A stretch of 64,000 nt of DNA from Heliocidaris tuberculata (GCA_025618425.1 CM046833.1:3262672-3326671), one strand, 5' to 3'; counted from the first letter of the stretch, positions 43,218 through 54,925 are shown. Numbers and translations: made by a program. Notes: a model not told the origin generated them from the letters alone.

Positions 43218-43496
43218 CTTCTACAGTGATCCTTGTTGTATAATTGACTGCAGCAGCCAAGTTACTTGCTTCACACGTGTAGCGGCCATCATGTATAGTA
43301 GAAGCATCAGCTATCACCAAGGAGCTGGAGAAGGTACCATTTAAAAATTCGATTCCAACCCCATGAGGAATTGTTTCACCATCTTTAAGCCACCGGATGT
43401 GAATGGGGAGGTCACCACGAGTCACGATACATATAATTCGAATCGGTTGACCTTGTCGAAGGGTGAGGGGTTCGATAGGCTGGATAGCAGGAGGAA
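43218..43496 (-). CDS. Locus B: Ig domain 2
   Basis: A single 279-base exon (93 codons, phase 1-1), acceptor TTGCACCCCACAG before 43,496 and donor GTAATA from 43,217. It encodes PPAIQPIEPLTLRQGQPIRI, ICIVTRG (first Cys), IRWLKDGETIP (Trp), SSLVIADASTIHDGRYTCEA (second Cys with D-x-G-x-Y-x-C) and ITVE. An I-set type Ig domain. Confidence 0.94.
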
Positions 43497-43674
43497 CTGT
43501 GGGGTGCAAAAATACTTACCCTTGAATGAAAACTGCATCAAAATAGCCTCATATAGCCTCATAAGAACGATCCCGGTATTTGCGGAAAAGTTCAAGTGAA
43601 AGCGAATTGCCAAGCCAAAAGACAGAGAACTTGATTGTACGGAACATGAAATGATGATTATGCGTACTCACTCT

Positions 43675-43885
43675 TAAAAAAAAAAAGATCGAGTGATCAC
43701 TGACGTCACTTCCCGGGGGAATGAAAATAGAGTGAAAAGAGAGCGAAACTCCACTCTTTTCCTTTTAGAGACCACTCGATAGTCACTCGATATTCACTCC
43801 TAAACAAGTGATCACTGACGTGATTCCAGGCGGAGTGAAAACATAGTGGAAATTCACTGTTTTTTTTTTTTTTTTAGAGAGAGAG
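43675..43885. repeat. CACTCGATAGTCACTCGATA repeat, copy 2
   Basis: Same blocks as 25,715-25,895, starting ATCGAGTGATCACTGACGTC and ending GGAAATTCACTGTTTTTTTT with a GAGAGA tract. Confidence 0.7.
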
Positions 43886-44197
43886 AGTATAGTGTAAGTA
43901 GAAGGGAAATAAATATGTTACATCTGGAGTTCCGTAAGGTACTTTGTTAGGACCGTTGCTGATTATTCCTTGTGTAATTGACTTGCGGTAATCAACAGAT
44001 TCATATGAACGACTCTTTGCAGATTTACCTTATACCGAGGCGAAGAAGACTGAAAGAAATAAACACCAGTTGTAAACATTATTGTGTATCCAGTGTATAA
44101 CAATGTTATCTCATATCATATAGCTAAGAGAACATATATGGAATTGAGATGAGGAGAGGTGCATGTCTATAAGCCTATGTGCTCATCAGTAATATAC

Positions 44198-44470
44198 CTT
44201 TAACTAAGAGCGTCACTTTGGAAGCTGAAAGTTCACCACGAGCATTGCGCGCCTCACACTTGTACTCTTCACCGTCCTCAGAAGCTGTGACGTCAGCAAT
44301 GACTAGAGTACCATTTGAAAAGACGGTGTGACGCATAGAAGAGGGCAATGTGGTTAAACCTTTGTACCACGTGATAGATGTGATTTGGAAATTATCCGCG
44401 TTACAATGAATAAAGACGTCAGTGCCGTCGATAGCTGTGATATCTGGAAGATAGCTTATCAACGGATCTC
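44198..44470 (-). CDS. Locus B: Ig domain 1
   Basis: A single 273-base exon (91 codons, phase 1-1), acceptor ATCGTTTCAG before 44,470 and donor GTATAT from 44,197. It encodes DPLISYLPDITAIDGTDVFI, HCNADN (first Cys), ITWYKG (Trp), NGTLVIADVTASEDGEEYKC (second Cys) and ASKVTLLVK. Its last codon joins directly to Ig2. Confidence 0.94.
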
Positions 44471-45678
44471 CTGAAACGATAAGAATAACGTAAGGAAATT
44501 CGAGTATTGATATTGGTTTAAAGTCTTCACGTGATCAAACTGGACCTTGAGGCATTCAGAAACCTCTTGATTCAAAACCTTGAGGCCTCATGGTGGTGAA
44601 TATCGTCCGTTTTTCGGTGCTTTTTCTTTTGACCTGATGTAATTCTCTTTCTTTTTTTTCTTTCTTTTTTCTTTTTTGTTGTTGTACAGATCAAATCAGC
44701 ATAGAAAAACTTCTTTTCATTGTGCATGAAAAGGGATCATTGATGGTTAAGTCCCATGAGAGAGAGGAGCAGGATTGAGTTTTAGTTTGTCCAAAGAGGG
44801 TCACTGGATGCTGACTGATAATCCGGTTCAGTGATAACTTGCACATTCCAGTTTGACGGTACTTATGAGACAACTAAATAATTTAACATGCGCTACATTA
44901 CATCAGACATTAGCAGAAATTTTCAATAACCTGATTACGAGTACACATTGAGTAATTGAGCTGAATATAATCAAGAACTAGGGAATTATTAAAGGTCCAA
45001 CGTAACAATACCTTCATCTCCACATCTAGAACAATTTCTTTTTTCTGTTTAGTAGGGGCAAATTCGGGTCAAAGGACGCTTTTCATTTTCCTTTTTTTTT
45101 AGGGGGTCTGACATCCACTTACCGATGGAAATTGTTGTGATGTATTCTTCATTTTGTCAAAATTTGATCTAGGGGCGAAATGGAGTAAAAAAAAAAAAAA
45201 ACAACAACAAACAAACAAACAAACAAACAAAAAAAAAAACACGGGGGTGGGCAAAACTGTCAGCTATGGTGAGGCCAACAGTTCATCTTTTTGCGAATGA
45301 CTTAGTCTAGAACACAACATTAAGGGATCGAATCTTACGGGCTTAGACAATTTCACTCTGTCTTTGCCTGGAAAAGGCCCCCAGAAAACCAGATGCTAAT
45401 GAGCCTGATGATCGGTTAGTCACGGACGGACATTTGACAAATTTTGAAAGTTTGAAGGCCTGTAGAAAATAAGTATTCAATTGAAAAGAGCTTTTTTATG
45501 TTTCATTGTCAAGAGCATCACTGAAGGAGTTGAAATTTGATAAAATTTGGTTGCCATAATTGCCTACTAAAATTATATTCTATAAAATATTCAATGTCAC
45601 GGACGGACAAAATGCCTATACTCTTAACCGATCAGGCTCTAATACATGAGGATCAAAGCTTGATAATAGAATACTTAC

Positions 45679-45702
45679 GTGTTGGAGGTGTCTCTGTTGT
45701 AA
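45679..45702 (-). CDS. Locus B: Thr-rich linker microexon before Ig1
   Basis: A 24-base phase 1-1 exon (TTETPPT), acceptor TTATCTCACAG before 45,702 and donor GTAAGT from 45,678. Thr/Pro content suggests an O-glycosylated stalk between CUB4 and the Ig pair. Inferred from splice borders and frame only. Confidence 0.6.
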
Positions 45703-46180
45703 CTGTGAGATAACAGAGAAGAGAAATTTATACAAGAGGTCGTAATTATCAACAGTTTTAGTCACCATAGATTATGTACTAGGTGTGAAAAAAAGGTTAT
45801 GAATACTTATCCTCAGTGATAACTTAGAAGTTGAAACTATCATATATTTTAATGCACAATTCAAATTTTAACCACTAAAGATAATTTTTTTGTTTTAATG
45901 TGGAGTAGCCTTAAACCATTGATCCCAGGCTCCCTATACGTAATTTAGCCTTATTTTGTCATTTTTAGCCTTTGTTCGTATGATAAAGTGTCAAAACTAG
46001 CTTAAGGGCAAACTCGAAATCTAATGATGCTCAGGGTACAAATGTTGAAGTGCAACATACACATCGGACCTAAAATATTGAATAAATCAGAATAGTATTT
46101 TCTAAATTGAAAACCAACTTAAAAGCAACTACAAGTACATCATTGAGAATCAGCTTTTTAAAACATCCAAAAGTATTTAC

Positions 46181-46198
46181 CTGTGAGGGTTTCTGTGT
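46181..46198 (-). CDS. Locus B: 18-base linker microexon after CUB4
   Basis: An 18-base phase 1-1 exon (TETLT), acceptor TGAACTACAG before 46,198 and donor GTAAAT from 46,180. Joining it to CUB4 makes an Asn at the junction. It is the shortest exon proposed here and needs transcript support. Confidence 0.5.
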
Positions 46199-46588
46199 CT
46201 GTAGTTCAGAAACCTTCCTCACAAGTGTACTGGCGAACACTTAAACGCTAAGCTGTGATTTACAATTACTGTCGCGTATTTAATACATATTATCAAGGAT
46301 GACTTTAATAGTATACAATAAATGTTCCGTATTTCCTACATATGCACTGAGGGCTTAGTATAAAATACCTATCCCGTATTTTCAACATCGAAGAATTCAT
46401 ATACAAGAGCTGTTCCATATTTCCTACATATCACTGAGGGCTATGTATAAAATACCTATCCTGTATTTCCTATATCAATGGGTTTATGATAAACAAGAGT
46501 TGTTCCATATTTCATACATATCACTGAGGGCTTGATAGATGTCTTCTTTTCCCTAAAAAAAAAAAAAAAAAAAATGCAAGTTGCTCAC

Positions 46589-46751
46589 TTATTTCACATA
46601 TCGGTGAGATGTCAGCTTGAAATCCTCTTGCCACATAACTTCTGTCGGTGTCGAATTTAATGGTTGTTGAGGTGGCATTGATGACCAATGGTTCTGGAAT
46701 GACGTCATCAGAAAGTTCGGCAAGAACAGATTCTGGTGTACTGATAGTAAC
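46589..46751 (-). CDS. Locus B: CUB4 second exon
   Basis: A 163-base exon, phase 0 to 1, acceptor CCTTGTAG before 46,751 and donor GTGAGC from 46,588. It encodes VTISTPESVLAELSDDVIPE, then NATSTTIKFDTDRSYVARGF and QADISPICEI. Intron side of the donor is followed by an A-rich run. Confidence 0.86.
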
Positions 46752-47330
46752 CTACAAGGTATTGGCAACAGTTCATAGTGTCTACATTTTCCCATTTTTT
46801 TCTAGAAATTTGGTATTTTGTTTCCTTGGTGTTGGTATAAGCTTGAACTAAACTCGAATTAGAGGGATCTCTCTATCGTGTGACTCTGTGTCCCCTTCGC
46901 ACAGATTAATGCCACTAAACAAACAATAAAGACTGTTACAAAACGACTACAGTTGTAAGAATACCTAAAACTGCATTTATAAACTTTATGACTTTTTAAA
47001 ATTGACTTGAATTTAAAAAAAATATACAAGCTTTAATATTGTTTATTTAAAATTTTGATTTAAAAAACAGAAATCTACTTTGGTTAAAGCTGGATTAGAA
47101 ATTGCGTTGTTTTCTGATCTCTTTTAACAAACAATTATCTTTCGTTACCTCGTGGTATCTATCTATATCTGTATCTATAAAGCTATACAAGTTTCTTGCA
47201 ATAACATGTTCATTTAATTTCTGCAATACTGCTATTAGTAAATAGAATAATGAAGTATTTTTCTTTTCTGTGTTGATTACTAATTACTAAGACAAGATGT
47301 TTGTATGTACATGAAATCAATTATTCATAC

Positions 47331-47497
47331 CTTGTCGAAGATGCCTTCGGTTTGGAGGTCATTTAGGACGACACTAAGTTGACAGTTATCTGGTATTCTA
47401 AACAGCCATACTAGATGTTGTTCGTTTCCATAATCCTCTGGATAGTTTGGTGATGAGATGGAGTAGCTACCGCTAGAGGACAGTTCGACAGCAGTAC
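47331..47497 (-). CDS. Locus B: CUB4 first exon
   Basis: A 167-base exon, phase 1 to 0, acceptor TGATTCAG before 47,497 and donor GTATGA from 47,330. It encodes TAVELSSSGSYSISSPNYPE, then HLVWLFRIPDNCQLSVVLND and LQTEGIFDK. The S-P-N-Y-P motif is intact. Confidence 0.9.
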
Positions 47498-47801
47498 CTG
47501 AATCAGTCAATAAATTCATAATTTTTTCTTTCTTTCTTCTGTCGCTGAAACAATAATGGTTGTTTAGAATTCATGGAACCTTGAGTTCACTGGTTTCTAA
47601 TATACCAATTATACAGTCCATTCAAATTATTTCAAGAGTGCTTCTACAAGTGCCTAGTGATGAAACTATACTGTGTTGTCTGTAACGAGTTATTTAATTT
47701 CTATTAAAATAATGCAGGTTGCATGTATTATATGTTGCTACGTTGGACAAACCTCGATCTTAGAATTTTTGACAATGAAAGTAAGTAAAGCATTCACTTA
47801 C

Positions 47802-47834
47802 CTCTTGTATCAAAACTATGTTCGATCACAGCAT
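47802..47834 (-). CDS. Locus B: linker microexon CUB3-CUB4
   Basis: A 33-base phase 1-1 exon (AVIEHSFDTR), acceptor TCCCTGTACAG before 47,834 and donor GTAAGT from 47,801. Length and F/I-D-T-R end match the linker at 39,926. Confidence 0.7.
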
Positions 47835-48443
47835 CTGTACAGGGACACGAACAAGAAATCTCAATTTAAAAAAAAAATAATAATTGGTAGAGTATAAAGA
47901 CATACGGCCTATTATAAGACTGAACATAGCTCGAAACTACGCTGTCAACCAGTCACATACCATCTTGGAAAGTAGGACTGACATAAGTTCTAATAAATAT
48001 GACTCCCAGCGACAATGATACAAGAGGCATGGAGCACGTCCCCCGCCCCAATGGAATTAAAATTTTAAAAAACAAGAGAGAAAAAAGGGGCAGGGGAAAA
48101 GGTGAAAGGAATAAGTGGCAAAAGATTATTCGACTCTTTTTACAAGGGCCTATTGTTCACTGCGTAAATTCTATTTGACCTTTGACCTTTGAAGTAATAA
48201 TCCCTTTTAGCAGCTCCTTGAAGCCATCCCGGGATGATGTAAGTGCTGTGAGTCGGGGAGAGGTGCCATGGTGAAGCAAAATAAATACATTTTTCACGTA
48301 ATACAGTAAAATGTGAGAGTGCGCCGTGCAAGTATAGACATGCCTCAGTGTTTAAAGTATATTGAATTTAACAATAGTTGGAGTAATCGACGCTAGTAAA
48401 ATAAGGCCTGGTGTGCGTCGGGTCTTATGATGACAACACGTAC

Positions 48444-48690
48444 AGTGGGAGCACTGTGGTCTATTGGTGAAGGCTCTTGACTTGAGAAGTCCTGGGTTCG
48501 ATCATCGCTCGATCGGTGCTTATATCCTTGGACAAGATTTTTTACCCACGTTTGTCCCTCTCGACCCAGGTGTAAATGGTTACCTGGCAATTACTGGGGT
48601 AATAATAATTCCAAGGCCCTCAGGAAGAACAGCATTGATGCTGTTGAGGCTTCCCTAGGTAAACAAAATTATTATTATTATTATTATTAC
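48444..48690 (+). mobile_element. tRNA-derived SINE with ATT tail
   Basis: Head GGGAGCACTGTGGTCTATTG (A-box-like) then CCTGGGTTCGATCATCGC (B-box-like). The body has GTCCCTCTCGACCCAGGTGT and AAATGGTTACCTGGCAATTA. The tail is (ATT)n to 48,690, ending 15 bases from the CUB3 second exon. The body motif is shared with the SINE at 54,195-54,482. Confidence 0.75.
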
Positions 48691-48704
48691 AACTAATAAC
48701 ATAC

Positions 48705-48846
48705 CATTTTTACAAGAAGGACTGGCGTAGGCGTCAAATCCACTATGTCTGGAACTATCATCCTGGTCTGATGTGAATCTAAACCAAGCCACATTAGAGT
48801 TGATCTCAGTGTATCTCGGTACGGAGTTCCCAGACAAGAAAAACAG
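48705..48846 (-). CDS. Locus B: CUB3 second exon
   Basis: A 142-base exon, phase 0 to 1, acceptor CTTTTGTTTCAG before 48,846 and donor GTATGT from 48,704. It encodes LFFLSGNSVPRYTEINSNVA, then WFRFTSDQDDSSRHSGFDAY and ASPSCKN. Strong match to CUB5 second exon. Confidence 0.88.
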
Positions 48847-49545
48847 CTGAAACAAAAGTTATAGAAAAAATATGCCATCATTTCAAACCCATAGTTTATC
48901 TTTGTAATCCCCATCCCTTTTGCCACTATTACAACAGTTCATCCCTTAAATTAAGGTAACGCAACTTCATTTCCCATTGCACTTTGGCAGCGCATCAACA
49001 GAGATGAATCCAGGATTTGTAAATCATCTGTGAGATACAAAGCAAAATAACGTATTGCTCCTTTGCGATAACTTAAAGAGGAAATTAGTGAACAATGCAG
49101 GCTTGAGGGAACAACACATATATTTATCAGTGAGAACGTGTTGCAATGTAATGCTTATAGATACACTGGAGAAAGGTACTAAATCTTGAACCACTTTTCT
49201 CGACAAAGGGAACAACAACAAGGGAACCACAGTCGACTTTAGTCATTATGTATATGTTACATATCCTCCATTCATACATAGTCGTCTAGCCAACTGGGAC
49301 TATAGAAGAACACTAGGGACATCCGTTAAAAAAAATCTAAACACGAATGTGCATACATGATATGGCTCTAATCAATGACATGCCCCAGCTTCACATGTCT
49401 GCCGGCAAATGTTAAAACGAGATATATCCTATAGAACACTTATCATTTTGTTATACGTGTTTGAAAATTGTTCGAAATTTGGTCAGACATCCCCCCCCCC
49501 CAACAGCCATTTACAATGTGTTGGCAGCGATAAATGTGAACGTAC

Positions 49546-49751
49546 TTCGTTAGCAGATCTATCAGAGCCCTTTCCGATATGAAGACCATCTTGGTTGAGT
49601 TGCGTATCGAATCGTTCGAATTCGAAGAGAACGTTGCAGCCCTGTGGAACCATGACAACCCAGGTCTCGTCAATGTCTGTCTTATAATAGACGGGATAGT
49701 TCAAATTCCGTATCCGATATGTTTCATTAACACCCAGCTCTACATGAAGTC
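49546..49751 (-). CDS. Locus B: CUB3 first exon
   Basis: A 206-base exon, phase 1 to 0, acceptor TTGTTTTAG before 49,751 and donor GTACGT from 49,545. It encodes LHVELGVNETYRIRNLNYPV, then DETWVVMVPQGCNVLFEFER and GLHIGKGSDRSANE. CUB2 joins to it directly in frame with no linker found between. About 49 bases past the donor a C11 run follows. Confidence 0.88.
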
Positions 49752-50146
49752 CTAAAACAACAATAACAACAAATATTTTTTGTTATCCATTGCATGGTAG
49801 ATGGGATAGTCTGTTGTCTGCATCCGATATATTTTAATAACACCCAGCTCTAACACGTCATGCACGTACAGTCGTAAAATGACAACAATAGTAAAGATGA
49901 TTTTATAAAGCGCACAATAAACTGAAGATTCTCTCAAGATATAAAGAATGTGGGAGACGAAAGGCAAGGAGAAAAGGGTGATACGCCCCTATCCCTCACT
50001 CTCTCACCCTGTTCTCTCGTATTTCATCAACATAATATTAACGTAGGCCCCAAAATGACGCCAGTTCCCCTTCAACTGAGAGGAAAATTTTCTCACTATA
50101 AACCCGCAACTATAGTGCTAAACATATGCGAGTTTCATTAGTACCC

Positions 50147-50590
50147 AGGTATCTGGATACTATTGTCTCTAATTCTCTTGAGTGGACTAGGAATATTGCA
50201 GAAATCCAAAAGAAAGCCAACCAAAGGTTACACTTTATAAGGTTAATAAAAAAACCCGAGAGCAGATAGCAAGCTTTTAACATTGCTCTTTAAGTCCTTG
50301 ATACAGAGTGTATTAAGTTTCAATCTAATTTGCTACTATGCAAACGCTACAAATACCAACAAGAATACGCTAGAACGTCTGAGAAAGGTAGCAAAGCGTA
50401 TCATAGGCGTCGATCTACCCTCGGTTGAAGATCTATACCAGAAGAATGTATTATCTAAAGTAAAACAAATTACACATGACCCTTCGCATCCATTGAATGA
50501 ACACTATGAATTTAACAGATCAGGAATACAGTCGGAGAGGAGGAGATCAATTAACGCGCCGTTCAGACCGAAATCGTTTTGAATCTGTAA
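50147..50590 (+). pseudogene. LINE RT C-terminal fragment
   Basis: The translation has YLDTIVSNSLEWTRNIAEIQ and KKANQRLHFIRLIKK, then in another frame LLFKSLIQSVLSFN, LERLRKVAKRIIGVDLPSVE, ITHDPSHPLNEHYEF and RSINAPFRPKSF. This resembles the post-palm end of non-LTR retrotransposon RTs. A frameshift lies near 50,275. It is inserted in the CUB2-CUB3 intron. Confidence 0.7.
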
Positions 50591-51014
50591 CGGTCAACGA
50601 AGCACTCACGTTCAGAAGTTCACCTTTTTACCAAAATTTCCCCCTCTCGTTTCTCCATTGTTTGTGGGCGGATTTCGCTCAGAATTTCAGGAATGATTTG
50701 AAAGAGTCATATCAATGTGCACATGAAATGAAAAATAAAATGATGAATTACTTTTCATTTTATCAAACCTTTCATGTTTTGTTGTCCTTCAAAACTACCC
50801 TCAGATTATTTACAGACAAATCCTGACGTTTCGCTCAATATTCATTATCAAGTACATACATATTCTTGAGACTTTTACGGACCTCGTGACGAAATTTTCG
50901 CCGTGCCGAAGCCTTACTTTCGGAGATATAATGGAAAATATATTGGGTTATTTTCACAAACTGAAAACTGTGTAGGAACAGAGGTCAAAGACATCATCTT
51001 GTTTTCTTTTTAAT

Positions 51015-51078
51015 TTTCTTCTTCCTCCCCTTCTTCTTCTTCTTCTTCTTCTTCTTCCTCCTCCTCCTCTTCTTTATG

Positions 51079-51111
<33 letters not shown>

Positions 51112-51240
51112 TACATGTATCATTATCATAATTATTTCTTTTACTATTATTATCAGTGGTGGATTTAGGGGGCACATCCAGCCCGTGCCCCACCCCCCTT
51201 GAAAGAAAAATGTACATTGTACCCCCCCCCCCCCGATTAT
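51015..51240. repeat. CTT/CTC tract, TAA microsatellite and poly-C element
   Basis: (CTT)8(CTC)4 at 51,027-51,072, (ATA)n at about 51,078-51,110, then a GTGGTGGATTTAGGGGGCAC start with a C14 run at 51,222. Glu-rich and Tyr-rich minus frames are artefacts. Confidence 0.8.
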
Positions 51241-51299
51241 TAATATAACATTTCTCTTATTACTACTGCTACTGCATATTTTATTTTCATGATTGATCA

Positions 51300-52800
51300 A
51301 AATCAGTGGACTAGCAATGAAGTCGTAGCAGCAGCAGCAGCAGCAGCAGCAGTAGAAGTAGTAGTAGATTTTATAAATAGAATCATCGTGTCAAAGTAGA
51401 AGCTCCCCTTCCTCCTGTTCCACACCAGATCGATGACCTCATTGACCTGGCACACACAGCCAAGCAGCACTGGTTCAGCTGCTGCAGCAGACGACATGAG
51501 AGTTTACTAAGTACATGTCAGTGCTGTGTCGATGGTAAACGGTAAAGCCATGAGGTCGATAATTAGTTTATTTCAGGTTTATTTTCGTAAATATATATTT
51601 GCTATGAATTTCTGAGGCATTTGCAAGATTATTCAAATCTTCCAAAGATTACATTTTCCCCCACGAAATCACGTGAAAGCCGTTTTATGTTTCAAACCCA
51701 ACAAGAATTAGCATAATGTGGGACTATATTATTGAGAATGACGTCATCGCCACGGAAAGCGACTCGGTAGATCAGCGTTCGGATTCAAGGTACGAAAATG
51801 CATTGTATTTGATTTTTTACAGACATTTTCGGATGCATGGTTTTTAGAAAATGATATTTCACACAAAGTATCTTTAATATCTGATTAATGACATACTCCA
51901 ATATCTCTTTTGTTTTCCGATTAGAAATGTGTAATTTTAATGCATATTTTGGACTTTTATTTTGTATTTTTAATGTAATGTTTCTTGTACGTTTGTCCCC
52001 GTTTTTCCATCGATTTTGAAAAAAAAAATATGATGACTAGTTAATCTGCTGATTCCCATTTTCAAAACCATTAAGATCATTCAGATTCATGGTCATATGC
52101 CAAAGTTATAGCAGTTTTGCTTCGACACTTCCCCAGCGGTTTCACCGAAACATCGTGTTCATTCAACAGAAAAGCGAGGTCAAATCAATGCGAATTCTTG
52201 GGTTAATTGCACCGTTCGGCACTGCCTGGAATACGCCTGCGTGCACCACGAACACAACGGGCACGCTTTCGACGATCATTTGTCCCCGACTCTATCCATC
52301 TGTTTAACTCTCAAGTCGACGAGGTTTATTATCATGAAATTACCTTGTAAATGTATAATAGAGTGTACAACTTGTCATCCTAAGTCATACTGCCATCATA
52401 TCTACCCCTTCCTCTCTCCTTCTCTGGCACTTTCTCTCTTTTCTCTTTCCATTCTCCATTTTGTCTCTTGCTCAGATAACCGATTTTTGATGAAATAGAC
52501 CGTAAAGTTGATGTGACCCAGTTATATTATATTATGTAAATTAATCTCTTGATTTTTTTCTGTGTATTGCAGTAGCTCAACTGATTTCCTTTTTCTTTAA
52601 CCTTCGTTTAAGTACATTTTTTCTACCCAAAACATGTATGTTTATATTGTACCCTACCATTATGTTTTATATTGTATTCTTTTATTATTGCAAATGTTTG
52701 TATCACCAGTGGAAGAAGAATTTCCAGTATTCATGGTAGTGGACAATAAATGCATACTTATACTTATACTGTTAAGTAATACTATTGCTAATTCATTAAA
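51300..52800. other. Unexplained stretch with CAG repeat, possible gene fragment or retrocopy
   Basis: Contains (GCA)n at 51,328-51,352. A minus frame (51,303-51,497) reads VLLGCVCQVNEVIDLVWNRR followed by poly-Ala from the repeat. The plus-strand text 52,090-52,330 is GC-richer than its surroundings and open in two frames. It ends with ACAATAAATGCATACTTATA at about 52,744, like a LINE-type 3' end with an ACTTAT tail. I recognise no family. Confidence 0.3.
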
Positions 52801-53179
52801 TTCTGTGGTCCAGTACATATGAAGCCTCAAAAATATTCTGGGGTAACTCCACTCTATACTGCGCCACAATGATGCTATTAGCCATCAGGCTGCTTTACGT
52901 AATAGCCGTAATATTATCACTTGATCGATCAAATATAGAACTGAAGTATGAGGAATGTAATAATTGTCAATAGTAGAGGTAAGATCGACTATAGTTTCCT
53001 TAAGCCCATAGGCATGATAGGCCGATTGAAATAAAATAAAAAAAGGTCTACAGCTTGGTAAGTGTTATCAGTATCTAATGAAATGATGAACTCCATATTT
53101 CTAAATATAATACTATTTTGCTGAGAGCATACAGGAGTACAGTCACAGTTTTGCCAAGGGGCTGGATATCGAATTTCAA

Positions 53180-53290
53180 GTTAATAACATGGAGAGACCT
53201 GACTGCCTGAATATGAGGTTGCGGCTGCCTAATCTTGGGGCGGGGGCTGCAGCCCCTTTCAATCCACGCCTCGTACTCCTATGCCCCAAG
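53180..53290. repeat. GGCTGCAGCC repeat, copy 2
   Basis: CTGCCTGAATATGAGGTTGC, GGGGCTGCAGCCCC and ACGCCTCGTACTCCTATGCC match blocks of 17,740-18,085. Confidence 0.5.
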
Positions 53291-53450
53291 GCTCGCATAG
53301 CAGATATGCTATTATCTGGCCCATTTCACCAACCACTGTTTTCTCTTTTATAAAGTAAATATCATTTTTACAAAGTACGAAAATATTGTACTAATTAGAT
53401 ATTTGTATCTAAATCAATGTTCAAAATAAATCAGTAATAGATTAGCAGAC

Positions 53451-53640
53451 CTGGTTTACACTCTACTGTGACATTAGCTTTAAAACCACGAGCCGTGGCA
53501 GATGTTTTCAACGATGTGAATTGAATATAAGCATAGTCAGAGTAGTATTCAGGTTGCACTAGGATTGGTATGTTCAAGGGTGCGCCGTCTCCTGAAAATA
53601 TCTTTTTGACTTCACCACCATGTGTAGTACCTAGAATCAC
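53451..53640 (-). CDS. Locus B: CUB2 second exon
   Basis: A 190-base exon, phase 0 to 1, acceptor GATATTTTCCAG before 53,640 and donor GTCTGC from 53,450, a weak donor. It encodes VILGTTHGGEVKKIFSGDGA, then DYAYIQFTSLKTSATARGFK and ANVTVECKP. A frame running through the ATT repeat behind it is artefactual. Confidence 0.84.
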
Positions 53641-53667
53641 CTGGAAAATATCAACACAGAAAATAGA

Positions 53668-53764
53668 AATAATAATAATAATAATAATAATGATAATAAT
53701 AATAATAATAATGATAATAATAATAATAATAATGATAATAATAATAATTATAATAATAATAATG

Positions 53765-53795
<31 letters not shown>

Positions 53796-53989
53796 TAATA
53801 ATAATAATAATAATAATAATGATAATAATAATAATAATAATAATAATAATAGTGATAATAATAATAATAATGATAATAATAATAATAATAATAATAATGA
53901 TAATAATAATAATGATAACAATAATAATAATAATAATAATAATGATAATAATGATAATAATAATAATGATGATAATAATAATAATAATG

Positions 53990-54026
<37 letters not shown>

Positions 54027-54121
54027 TAATAATGATAATAATAATAATAATAATAATAACAATAATAATAATAATAATAATAATAATGATAATAATAATA
54101 ATAATAATAATAAGAACAATG

Positions 54122-54174
<53 letters not shown>

Positions 54175-54194
54175 ACTACTACTACTAATAATAA
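53668..54194. repeat. Giant ATA/ATG trinucleotide tract (SINE tail)
   Basis: About 525 bp of (AAT/ATA)n with scattered ATG and ACA interruptions, directly continuous with the 3' end of the minus-strand SINE at 54,195-54,482. It produces artefactual poly-Ile and poly-Leu frames of up to 305 codons. It lies only 28 bases from the CUB2 exon acceptor. Confidence 0.92.
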
Positions 54195-54482
54195 TAATAA
54201 AACGTTTTTGTATAGCACATATTACATTATGATATAACGTCCCTATACGCTTCGAAAGGGCTTTGGATATCATTACCCTGGCTTTAGCTCCGGCTGCCGT
54301 AATCAGCGCACAGTGCATTTCAAGGAATAAATCCTGCCAGGTACCCATTTAACACCTGGGTGGAGGGTGGCAAACGTGGATTAATGTCTTGCCAAAAGAC
54401 GCTAGTGCCGGGCTGAAATTCGAACCCCCAAGCCTTGGATTGAGAGTCAAGTGAATGACCCACTATACCACGACACCTCCAC
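54195..54482 (-). mobile_element. tRNA-derived SINE, nearly complete
   Basis: Minus-strand head GGAGGTGTCGTGGTATAGTG (A box), then GGGGGTTCGAATTTC (B box). The body has CACCCAGGTGTTAAATGG and GTACCTGGCAGGATTTATTC, and a 3' part with AAAGCCAGGGTAATGATATC. It ends in the ATT tail. The CCAGGTGTAAATGG and TACCTGGCA motif is shared with 48,444-48,690, and the 3' part with 61,270-61,490. Confidence 0.85.
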
Positions 54483-54734
54483 ATTAAATCATTAAGTTCT
54501 GGAATGGGCTCAAAATGTTTTCATGTTTGGCAGCCATTTCAAAAGGGTACATTTTTTTTTTTTGAGACGCACGGTATACGAGCTGGCAAATTACTCGAAG
54601 GAAAGGATAAATTTGACGTAACAAGATGAAAATTTATTGTGATTAATAAACGACTGCATGATTACACATTTTTGAGATATACGGTATAGGACAGATAGAG
54701 ACACACAGAGATACTCATGCTCTTTGACATTGCC

Positions 54735-54925
54735 TTCATTGGCGGATTTAGGGGGTGGGCTTTTGGTCCATGCTCCCCCTTTTTGAAAGAAAAGTTTACA
54801 CTATGCCCCCCTTTAAGAACTGAAACTTTTTTTCTTCTTCTTCTTCTTCTTTTTTTTTTTTTTTTGCTTGTCAGAGAATGTTCTAATTGTACCCCGCCCC
54901 TTAAAAGATCCTGGATCCGCTCCTG
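54735..54925. repeat. GGCGGATTTAGG-ended repeat
   Basis: Starts ATTGGCGGATTTAGGGGGTG, contains a CTT tract and T-run, and ends AAAGATCCTGGATCCGCTCC. Member of the poly-G/C 'ggatccgcc' class. Confidence 0.55.

Noticed and set aside
49752..49930. Apparent duplicate of the CUB3 first-exon edge at 49,790-49,870 (ATGGGATAGT, GCATCCGATATATTTTAATA, ACACCCAGCTCTA)
   Set aside because: It does resemble the exon text at 49,690-49,745 and is likely a partial duplicate, but it has no open frame or borders, so it was not called an exon.
53431..54348. Long minus and plus frames (up to 305 codons) rich in Ile, Leu or Ser
   Set aside because: They come from the ATT trinucleotide tail of a SINE. Only the CUB2 second exon at 53,451-53,640 is real coding sequence.
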